A DNA stretch of 64,000 nucleotides, from NCBI RefSeq assembly GCF_005876835.1, contig NZ_PPSW01000022.1, positions 1-64,000 of the forward strand, in the 5' to 3' direction. Source of the stretch: Pseudoalteromonas phenolica. GTDB taxonomy: Bacteria > Pseudomonadota > Gammaproteobacteria > Enterobacterales > Alteromonadaceae. Under the pieces are notes generated by a model that worked only from the letters and a program-made list of their open reading frames with translations, was not told the origin of the DNA and did no database searches. Below, piece by piece: positions 57,534 to 64,000 of this stretch. The translations under genes and the position numbers were made by a program. Every line of letters begins with the position of its first letter. Position 1 is the stretch's first letter.

Positions 57534-59746
57534 TGAATAGCGTAACGCAACTTGGGCACCATAGGTTCAATAAGCAACAGACTAGACTATTAGACGCTGT
57601 AAAAGAACTGATTGAAGAGGAATTACCGACGTTTAAATCTATGCAAGAGAATAGAACGTTAATTGGTGGATGGGACGACTTCTACTGGACTTATCAAAAC
57701 AAAAATATCTATTTCACAAAACGATATGATAATACTGGCGAATTAGTCACAGGCAAAACACCTTTTGAAGCTAGAGTCCCTATGGACGGCATATGGTGTG
57801 ATATAGCCAAGCTTTACACGCTTGTACATATTAAAAAAGGTAAGGCTAACAAGTCAGTTGTCGCTTCGATTGCTGGCTGTTTCTGGCTTGCTGACCACTT
57901 CAATTATGAACTCGACAGCATAATTACCTTAAAGCAAGCAGACATTGACGAGCTTCCAAGCACGCTCGATAAGCACTTTGCAAAACGTTCTGTCTTCGAA
58001 AAATACAAAGAAACCGTCGCTTTTGTAAAAACCTTCTTAGTACCAAAAAAATTGTGCCCATCATTTGCTCCAAAAGTAAAGATGGCAAATCCTGCCAACA
58101 AGCAAAACGATGTCACAACCAAAGAATACCGAAATCGACGAGACAAAAAATTCAACGTTGATATAGACAAGTATATTGGTATTGCTAAACGTCGATTTGA
58201 AGCAGACCAAACACTTAGTTCTGAAGGGAAAGAACCTATCTACCCTAAAATGAAATCAGGCTATGATGAGCTTCGATTTTTAGCTATTCCATTCTTTATG
58301 GCCTTTGGACTTCGCATTGGCGAAGTCTGTCGATTGCATAAAGACTGTATTGGCTTTGATGAAACCAATCAACGCTGGTATTTGCGAGTTCTCACTGAAA
58401 AAGGAGAACTCGCTTCAGCACGCCCTGTCCCCTTAATGTGGCAAGAAATCATCCTCGAATCACATAAACGCATTTTAGAAATTACAAAGCCGTTTAGAGC
58501 ACTTGCAAAAAGTATTGAGCAACATAGAGAACAAGCGATTATTAACGTACTGCACTTCTCTGATAGAGATGAATATTTTAAATCGGCGTTCCAACAAGCA
58601 GGCTATGAACCTTCGAGTTACTTTGTACGAAGTGAGGTAGGCAAAACTGGCGAAATTCATTCAACAGGCGTAAGTTTTAACAGCCTTAGAGAGAAAGGAA
58701 CTTATAGTGATGCTGTTGTTGATAAAGTTTCCATAAAACTCTTCCCACACAAAAATAAAAACACTCAAGTGGTTATTTCCAAAACGCTTCTCAGTGAAAT
58801 TGCTATTCGACGCTACAACGATATGCAAAAACAAGTCTATGAAAGTAATGATGATGGCGAAGATATAACAGAGGAAATCGTTTCTACCTCTTATGCTTTT
58901 AAGATGCCTTTCAGCGATTTTTTGTTTATAGCAAAAGAAGATACCTTTGATGACGGCAGCAATTCTCACGGATTTTTACCATTACCGATGAGACCGAAAT
59001 CATTTACAAGATGGCTCAAAAAAGACACTTCCAGAGCAAAAAGCCTGTTTCAGCGTTTTGATGTCCGCGATGACGATGGAAATATCGTCAATGTGGAGTC
59101 TCACCAGTTTAGACACTGGCTAACGGATGCCATGAAACGCTCTGGTAAAAACGAAATGATGATCGATTTGTTCATGGGTCGTACCGCAGGACAAAGTCGA
59201 AATTACGACCATAGAACAGCTAAAGAACGTGCAGAAGAAATACGTGAACGTTATCTATCTGAAGACTCCATTCCTGATGATGTGCTCGGCAGACGTATTA
59301 AACGCATGAGAGAAAACAATGTGTCACTTGACGAGATTGAAATGGCGCTTAGCCATACACTTTCTGTCGTCCATTTCACGCCTTGGGGAACCTGTAATCG
59401 AGACTTAGATGTTAGCCCTTGCGAGAAAGGCATGATGTGCTTAAGAAGCAACGATGGAGATGCCTGTCAGCATTTCGGCATAGACCCCAACGATGAAAAA
59501 GCCAAGGCATCTATTATCAATACCAAAATACACTATGAAAACCAGCTAAGTGTGCTGCTCCCAAACTATCAAGAGCTAAGTGAAACATTGAACAAACAGG
59601 AGCCGTTAGATCAACACGTTCAATACTGCATCGATACCATCAAAGGGTGTGAGAATGCGCTAAAAGCCTATGAACGACAAAGCAAAAACAGCGGTCAGCT
59701 AATTGATATTGTTCAAGTCTACACGCCAGAGGTAAACGATGAATAA
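57533..59746 (+). CDS. Tyrosine recombinase 3 of the trio (IntB-like), long form
   Basis: 737 residues, about twice a standard integrase. An N-terminal region of about 240 residues precedes the catalytic domain with Arg I R261 (FGLRIGEV), H524-x-x-R527 (SHQFRH) and Y558 (RNYDHR). Arg (R550, FMGRT) stands in the H/W position. A long C-terminal part (about 590-737) has a Cys/His block (WGTCNRDL ... PCEKGMMC ... CQHFGIDP), probably zinc-binding, and a helical tail. All key residues but one are present. Translation is coupled to recombinase 2; the next ORF overlaps its end by eight bases. Confidence 0.9.
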   Translation: MNSVTQLGHHRFNKQQTRLLDAVKELIEEELPTFKSMQENRTLIGGWDDFYWTYQNKNIYFTKRYDNTGELVTGKTPFEARVPMDGIWCDIAKLYTLVHIKKGKANKSVVASIAGCFWLADHFNYELDSIITLKQADIDELPSTLDKHFAKRSVFEKYKETVAFVKTFLVPKKLCPSFAPKVKMANPANKQNDVTTKEYRNRRDKKFNVDIDKYIGIAKRRFEADQTLSSEGKEPIYPKMKSGYDELRFLAIPFFMAFGLRIGEVCRLHKDCIGFDETNQRWYLRVLTEKGELASARPVPLMWQEIILESHKRILEITKPFRALAKSIEQHREQAIINVLHFSDRDEYFKSAFQQAGYEPSSYFVRSEVGKTGEIHSTGVSFNSLREKGTYSDAVVDKVSIKLFPHKNKNTQVVISKTLLSEIAIRRYNDMQKQVYESNDDGEDITEEIVSTSYAFKMPFSDFLFIAKEDTFDDGSNSHGFLPLPMRPKSFTRWLKKDTSRAKSLFQRFDVRDDDGNIVNVESHQFRHWLTDAMKRSGKNEMMIDLFMGRTAGQSRNYDHRTAKERAEEIRERYLSEDSIPDDVLGRRIKRMRENNVSLDEIEMALSHTLSVVHFTPWGTCNRDLDVSPCEKGMMCLRSNDGDACQHFGIDPNDEKAKASIINTKIHYENQLSVLLPNYQELSETLNKQEPLDQHVQYCIDTIKGCENALKAYERQSKNSGQLIDIVQVYTPEVNDE

Positions 59747-60152
59747 GCAACCTAAGAAAAAAGATCCTAAGTGGCTTGCTGATGCCCTAATGTCACTTAA
59801 ATTTTTCGAGTCAAGCCCTGAGTACAAACATGAATTCAAACATGAATATTTCGCCTCGCAATTAGGTGTAAGTAAGCCGACATTGTATCGCTGTGATAAG
59901 TACATGACAGAGTTTCAAAGAGTCAAAGATTTACTTAAAGAAATAAAAGTTGATAAGCCACCATCCGATGGTGTTCCTATCTCTGGTGATAAAGAGAAAA
60001 TAGCGAAACTTGAAGCAAAAGTAGCAGAGCAAGCCGAGACAATTTCTATATTGCAGTTAAGACTGAATGACTGCTACCAGATGCTTGAAGACCAAGGTGT
60101 TGATCCTGAATTCGTTTACCCTAAACGCCTTAAGAAACACAAGGAGGCGTAA
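59739..60152 (+). CDS. Small HTH/coiled-coil protein of the recombinase operon
   Basis: 137 residues. The N-terminal half is basic and has a helix-turn-helix-like stretch (FASQLGVSKPTLYRCDKYM, about 38-56). The C-terminal half contains a coiled coil with heptad Leu/Ile/Ala (about 85-115). No enzyme motif. It overlaps recombinase 3 by eight bases and ends three bases before the next ATG. By position it could be the auxiliary DNA-binding protein of the recombination complex, comparable to TnpC of Tn554 or the auxiliary protein of Tn6283-like elements; this is inference. Confidence 0.75.
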   Translation: MNKQPKKKDPKWLADALMSLKFFESSPEYKHEFKHEYFASQLGVSKPTLYRCDKYMTEFQRVKDLLKEIKVDKPPSDGVPISGDKEKIAKLEAKVAEQAETISILQLRLNDCYQMLEDQGVDPEFVYPKRLKKHKEA

Positions 60153-60596
60153 ATGAGTAACCCAAAAGCCCTGCAAAACCTTGAGCGCTTCCTTGCTTTC
60201 GTTAATACCAGAAATTGCGAAGCTGACTGGGAAGACTTCGTGTTGCCCAACAGACTAGATCTCAATAAAAAAATGATAGCTAGAGAATGTGAATTTGACC
60301 GAAAACGCATTACGGAAAACTCAAAGATCAAAGCAAAATACAATGTGGTTAAGACTGATTTAATTGCAAAAGGCATCTTAATTGAAGATAACAGAACGCC
60401 TTCAGAGCAGCACTCGGCCAAAGCAACTATTGGCAAATCCAGCGTTGATAAGCGTATGCTGAAAAAATCTCAAGAAACCAACGCAGCACTGGAAGAACAA
60501 TTATATAAAACCACAAAAGAGCTAGAAGAAGCAAAAGCCAGACTCAAACGACTCACCGCAATTGAAGACTACTTATTAGCGTCAGGACGACTGTAA
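60153..60596 (+). CDS. Second small coiled-coil protein of the recombinase operon
   Basis: 147 residues. An N-terminal helical, possibly DNA-binding region (LNKKMIARECEFDRKRITEN, about 37-56) and a long C-terminal coiled coil (about 105-138, ALEEQLYKTTKELEEAKARL). No motif recognised. It starts directly after the previous stop (TAA-ATG) and its stop overlaps the helicase start (TAATG), so it is made together with the helicase. It may link helicase and recombinases, but nothing in the sequence proves it. Confidence 0.72.
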   Translation: MSNPKALQNLERFLAFVNTRNCEADWEDFVLPNRLDLNKKMIARECEFDRKRITENSKIKAKYNVVKTDLIAKGILIEDNRTPSEQHSAKATIGKSSVDKRMLKKSQETNAALEEQLYKTTKELEEAKARLKRLTAIEDYLLASGRL

Positions 60597-62779
60597 TGGG
60601 TGTGTTTGAAGGTGAGCTACAAATACGCAAAATACGCCGTCGTGGTGGTAGTGGTGGCGTTATATTTTCAGCCGTAGCCATCGGTAGCAATCAACGCTTT
60701 GTGGTTAAAGCCAACCACAAAATTGCTCGCTCACCTAGCCTTTTTAGAGAAATGCACATCTGGCATGTAAAAGGCCAAGTCGAGCAAACGCCGATCAAAT
60801 GGAAAGATGGCACGACTGTGATTGAGAAAACCATCACACCGACAAAGATGGACTTTGTTAAAGCGGCTCACGAAAACCTCAAGCGCTTATTGGCTGAATC
60901 GCCTGACTTTAAAGGTATCAGTGAAATCAAAGCAGAAAAGCTTGTGACCTTCTTTGGCGACACCCTGTACGACATAGCTCGAAATAAGGATATTGAACGT
61001 TTATTGCCAATTGTGGGTCAGGAAGTGGCTCAGCGCATCATTGATGGGCTAAATCAATACGAAGAGTTAGGCGCATTACGTCTACTTGATGAGTTAGGAG
61101 TACCACCTCATATTGGCGATTCTGTCATCACCATATGGGAACAGCAAGCGTATGAGCAGATCAAAAAGAATCCGTATCTCCTAACCGCATTCATGGCAGA
61201 TTTATCAGCAATCGATGCCTATGCCCTAGACCGTCTAAAAATGAAAGAAGATGCACCTGAGCGCCTTATCGCTTATGCAAAACAAGTAATGTTTAATGGC
61301 TTTAACTCAGGTAATACGTGTCTCGAAACAAGCAAAGTGAAATATCAACTTAACCGTTTGCTAGGAAAAGCGCTTGGCACAAAGGCATTTGACGAGGCTG
61401 TAGAACAAGGGGAACTACTTGTTCACGATAGCCTTGTGCAAGTAAAAAGCATGGATATTGTTGAGTCTTCGGTTGCCAGTATCATCAAGCATTTGCATGA
61501 GAAAACATACAGCCCTGCTCTCGCCAAACAAGTTGATAGCGTTATTGATACGTTCGAGTTAGGCGTTGGCTTTTCACTCACAGAGGAACAACGAAATGCT
61601 GTACTGCAATGCTGCACCAACTCCATTACTTTACTCACTGGCGGTGCTGGTTGCGGTAAGACAACTGTCATAGAAGCCATCTGTTACGCCCTAGAGAGCT
61701 TAAATCAAACTAAGCAAGTCATCCTTATGGCGTTAGCAGGAAAAGCCGCACAGCGTATTACAGAAGCGACTGGCAGAGAAGCAATGACAATTGCTGGCTT
61801 CATGCACAATGTAAAACCAGAAGACATTGACGACGACGCAGTGATAATCGTCGATGAAGCGTCTATGGTGGATATTTTATCGTTGCTGAAAGTATTAAAG
61901 CGTGTTCCAAAACGTGGGCGTATCATTTTAACGGGTGACCAAGAACAATTACCACCTGTTGGAGTTGGGCTTGGCTTACACGTATTAGTCAATCTATCCT
62001 TGGCTAATCCTCATCTGTCAGTTGTAAAACGCCAATCAGAAAGCTCAGGTATTCCAAACATTGCTTCAGCGATACGAAACTACCCAGCAAACAAAATCGA
62101 AGTACCATTCACCCAATATAAAGGGTTAGGCAATGGTGTCAGCTTTATAGATTGTGAGCCTAGTAACATTGAAGCGATGTGTATGAAAGTCTACAAAGAA
62201 CTTGGTGGTAATGGCACTGATGATAACGTGGTATTGCTCTCATCCGTTAAGCACCAAGAAGGCGGCGTAGTTAACCTAAATAGCCACGTTTACGATGAGT
62301 TTGCACTTGGTGAAAAGCTAACACTAGAACATACCGAGCTTGGCAATGTAAACCATAACATTGACGGCAGACCTCTTAAGGTTGGCGAGATGGTCATGTT
62401 CACTCGCAATGACTACAAAAAGGACATTCGCAACGGCTCTGTTGGAAAAGTATTGAGCTTCAATGATGAAACGGTGACCATTGACTTTGAAGGTAACATC
62501 GTTGAGCTAGCACTGAATGATTTATGCAATATTGAGCGTGCTTATGCGATGACTGTACATAAGTCTCAAGGCTCTCAATATGAGCGGGTCATTATCGTAG
62601 TTAAAAACAGCAGAAATATTGATAGGCACTTGCTTTACACCGCAGTGACAAGAGCTAAAAAGCAAGCGATTTTCGTCGGTTGTCGATGTACATTTTATTC
62701 TGCATTACAAAAGTCTAATGCTTTAAATCGACGAACCCTTCTCCACAACCACTTTGAACGTGTTGTAGATAATCGATAG
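60596..62779 (+). CDS. RecD2-like SF1B helicase of the recombinase operon
   Basis: 727 residues. An N-terminal OB-like segment, then helix-hairpin-helix-like repeats (about 95-190), then a complete SF1 motor: Walker A GGAGCGKTT (K355), VDEASM (D420), GDQEQLPPVG, and in the C-terminal part AMTVHKSQGSQ and YTAVTRAK. RecD2 enzymes unwind DNA 5' to 3' and are common in Gram-positives and some plasmid relaxases, not in integrase operons. No relaxase motif is visible. It could process replicating or single-stranded element DNA. Last gene of the operon. Confidence 0.88.
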   Translation: MGVFEGELQIRKIRRRGGSGGVIFSAVAIGSNQRFVVKANHKIARSPSLFREMHIWHVKGQVEQTPIKWKDGTTVIEKTITPTKMDFVKAAHENLKRLLAESPDFKGISEIKAEKLVTFFGDTLYDIARNKDIERLLPIVGQEVAQRIIDGLNQYEELGALRLLDELGVPPHIGDSVITIWEQQAYEQIKKNPYLLTAFMADLSAIDAYALDRLKMKEDAPERLIAYAKQVMFNGFNSGNTCLETSKVKYQLNRLLGKALGTKAFDEAVEQGELLVHDSLVQVKSMDIVESSVASIIKHLHEKTYSPALAKQVDSVIDTFELGVGFSLTEEQRNAVLQCCTNSITLLTGGAGCGKTTVIEAICYALESLNQTKQVILMALAGKAAQRITEATGREAMTIAGFMHNVKPEDIDDDAVIIVDEASMVDILSLLKVLKRVPKRGRIILTGDQEQLPPVGVGLGLHVLVNLSLANPHLSVVKRQSESSGIPNIASAIRNYPANKIEVPFTQYKGLGNGVSFIDCEPSNIEAMCMKVYKELGGNGTDDNVVLLSSVKHQEGGVVNLNSHVYDEFALGEKLTLEHTELGNVNHNIDGRPLKVGEMVMFTRNDYKKDIRNGSVGKVLSFNDETVTIDFEGNIVELALNDLCNIERAYAMTVHKSQGSQYERVIIVVKNSRNIDRHLLYTAVTRAKKQAIFVGCRCTFYSALQKSNALNRRTLLHNHFERVVDNR

Positions 62780-62864
62780 GGTTACCGTTACTAGATTTAC
62801 CGTATCGATATAAGCAGCATATATGTAAAATGAAACGAGAATTTACCAAAAAATAGGCCACATT

Positions 62865-63263
62865 ATGCCAAACAGAACTATTAGCAAACTGGCAAAAGAA
62901 GTTGGGGTGAATGTCGAAACTATCCGCTTTTACGAGCGCAAAAGTTTAATCGAACAACCTGTTAAACCAGAGACAGGCTACCGACATTACTCTGATGATA
63001 TTGTGAACAGAGTGAGATTCATTAAACGTACCCAAGAATTAGGATTTTCTTTAAAAGAGATTGAAAATCTACTTAAATTAAACGACGCCCCATGTAGCCA
63101 AGTTCAAGATTTGGCTGAAGCCAAGCTAGAATCTGTAGCCGATAAGATCAGTGATTTAAAAAAATTACAAAAGGCGTTAACCGAGTTGGTTGGTTTATGT
63201 CATTCTAATGCCGATAAAAACACCTGCCCAGTCATTGACTCACTTCAACCGAATTCAAAATAA
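62865..63263 (+). CDS. merR: Mercuric resistance regulator MerR
   Basis: 132 residues. An N-terminal winged helix (TISKLAKEVGVNVETIRFYERKSLI, split) and three Hg(II)-binding cysteines C77 (APCSQ), C112 and C121 (LCHSNADKNTCP), the arrangement that defines mercury MerR rather than CueR or ZntR. It represses and, with Hg(II), activates the operator/promoter at 63274-63305. It faces the same way as merT, unlike Tn21 and Tn501, where it is divergent. Its own promoter must lie in 62780-62864. Confidence 0.96.
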   Translation: MPNRTISKLAKEVGVNVETIRFYERKSLIEQPVKPETGYRHYSDDIVNRVRFIKRTQELGFSLKEIENLLKLNDAPCSQVQDLAEAKLESVADKISDLKKLQKALTELVGLCHSNADKNTCPVIDSLQPNSK

Positions 63264-63273
63264 CAAAAAACGC

Positions 63274-63305
63274 TTGACTCCGTACCTAGATACGGCATTT
63301 ATACT
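63274..63305 (+). promoter_or_regulatory. MerR-controlled merT promoter/operator
   Basis: -35 TTGACT (63274-63279), then the MerR dyad CCGTAC-CTAG-ATACGG inside the spacer (63280-63295), and -10 TATACT at 63300-63305 (20-bp spacing; a 19-bp reading gives TTATAC). The over-long spacer with a central dyad is the hallmark of MerR-activated promoters. Confidence 0.9.
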
Positions 63306-63337
63306 CTAGTTAAGTTCATAGACTGGAGTATGAAAAA

Positions 63338-63682
63338 TTGAACCAAGATTCAAACTTACCTTTGATTAGTGGGGTAATTGCAGCCATTGGTGCAGGATTA
63401 TGCTGTGCTGGACCGTTGGTTTTGCTTTTACTCGGCATTAGCGGTTCTTGGATAAGTAACCTAACGCTATTAGAGCCATACAGACCAATCTTTATAGTTT
63501 TGGTTATTGCTGCATTTGGGTTCGCAGGCTGGAAAGTTCATCGACCTATCGAAAAATGTGAGCAAGGCACTGCATGTGCAATTCCAAAAACAAGAAAACG
63601 CAGACAAGTCACTTTTTGGGTATCTTTATTAGTCGCACTTGTACTTGTGACGAGTAATTACTGGATCATTTGGTTTGCGTAA
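63338..63682 (+). CDS. merT: Mercuric ion transporter MerT
   Basis: 114-residue inner-membrane protein with three helices. The vicinal Cys pair C22-C23 in GLCCAGPL (first helix) and the second pair C74 and C80 in the cytoplasmic loop are those that hand Hg(II) from MerP to mercuric reductase. The start is TTG at 63338; an ATG at 63329 is out of frame and runs into a stop after three codons. First structural gene of the operon. Confidence 0.95.
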   Translation: MNQDSNLPLISGVIAAIGAGLCCAGPLVLLLLGISGSWISNLTLLEPYRPIFIVLVIAAFGFAGWKVHRPIEKCEQGTACAIPKTRKRRQVTFWVSLLVALVLVTSNYWIIWFA

Positions 63683-63717
63683 GTTTTCGAAAAATATTTA
63701 AAACGGAGAATATCATT

Positions 63718-63993
63718 ATGAAAAAATTAATAACTTGTTTATTACTTAGCGTGTCGGCGGCGTCTGTTGTGGCAAAAGAACAAACGGTTACGCTGGAAGT
63801 TCCTACCATGAACTGTGTGACCTGTCCGATTACCGTTAAAAAAGCCTTAGAAAACGTTGATGGTGTGAAACTCGCCAAAGTATCGTATGACACTAAATTA
63901 GCGTTGGTAACATTTGATGACGAAAAGGCCACCATCAAAGCACTCACTGATGCCACAACGAATGCGGGCTACCCATCCAAGAAAGTTAAGTAG
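63718..63993 (+). CDS. merP: Periplasmic mercury-binding protein MerP
   Basis: 91 residues. Signal peptide KKLITCLLLSVSAASVVA, then a heavy-metal-associated domain with the TMNCVTCP motif (C33, C36). The open frame starts upstream at 63670, but ATG 63718 has GGAG nine bases before it and gives the expected signal peptide. Downstream an ATG occurs as the last three bases of the window, likely the next mer gene (merA or similar), but nothing of it can be read. Confidence 0.95.
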   Translation: MKKLITCLLLSVSAASVVAKEQTVTLEVPTMNCVTCPITVKKALENVDGVKLAKVSYDTKLALVTFDDEKATIKALTDATTNAGYPSKKVK

Positions 63994-64000
63994 TCTTATG

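Larger units (their letters stand above)
54544..64000 (+). mobile_element. Integrative island with recombinase trio and mercury resistance (part)
   Basis: It begins between the nrdA stop (54543) and the first recombinase and runs beyond the window. A six-gene operon (three tyrosine recombinases, two small coiled-coil proteins, a RecD2-like helicase) is followed by merR, merT and merP. All nine genes face right. The trio with an auxiliary protein resembles the intA-tfp-intB-auxiliary core reported for strand-biased circularizing elements of the Tn6283 type; this comparison is from memory. The exact left end is not fixed; candidate repeats lie at 54551-54700. Confidence 0.75.

Noticed and set aside
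54624..59746. Classification as a RIT element or Tn554 relative
   Set aside because: RIT recombinases are each near 300-400 residues, and Tn554 has two recombinases plus TnpC; sizes and the accompanying genes here differ.

Overview
The window is one contiguous stretch of an AT-rich gammaproteobacterial chromosome, most likely Pseudoalteromonas or a close relative in the Alteromonadales. Evidence for this is the lrp-ftsK-lolA-rarA-crcB-serS run, the gyrA-serC-aroA-cmk-rpsA-ihfB-lapAB-pyrF run, the divergent bioA/bioBFCD locus, the rmf and fabA proteins, an H-NOX/histidine kinase pair, and small dispersed palindromic repeats. The assignment rests on remembered protein families and gene order, not on a database search. 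The middle (about 2.3-54.5 kb) is ordinary core genome; both ends are accessory DNA.

Left end (1-2340): four integron gene cassettes, all read leftward and each followed by an attC-like fold-back site (1-98, 406-501, 1066-1167, 1532-1632). The right-hand, attI-proximal end keeps a core site, direct repeats and a rightward promoter overlapped by a near-perfect LexA (SOS) box. That is where an integron integrase gene should begin, but the next gene is an unrelated peptidase whose terminator lies about 20 bp further on. It looks like an integron that has lost its integrase. The cassettes encode two unknown proteins, one small membrane protein and one OsmC-like protein.

Core region: S9 peptidase lipoprotein; YeiH-type transporter; purEK; the ABC-F protein YbiT, apparently with an ATT start; a nitric-oxide signalling cluster (H-NOX, histidine kinase, divergent response regulator with a degenerate HD-GYP domain); the biotin operons with a BirA operator; a KamA-like radical SAM enzyme; an HDOD protein; a thioesterase; an M23 peptidase and a double pterin-synthase-like protein; fabA; rmf (56 codons); serS-crcB-rarA-lolA-ftsK; lrp and divergent ald; asnS; fklB; tRNA-Ser(UGA); trhO; a DEAD-box helicase with cvfB; pyrF-lapB-lapA-ihfB-rpsA-cmk-aroA-serC; gyrA; ubiG with a MupP/Gph-like phosphatase; and nrdA with NrdR and DnaA boxes.

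Right end (54.54-64 kb): immediately after nrdA, where nrdB is expected, lies a mobile island. Its first six genes form one tightly packed, overlapping operon: three large tyrosine recombinases (427, 541 and 737 residues), two small coiled-coil proteins and a RecD2-like helicase. In the second recombinase a Tyr replaces the HxxR histidine, so it is probably a non-catalytic partner. The layout recalls the intA-tfp-intB-auxiliary core described for strand-biased circularizing integrative elements (Tn6283-like), with a helicase added. The cargo visible here is mercury resistance (merR, merT, merP, all co-directional); the island runs past the window end.
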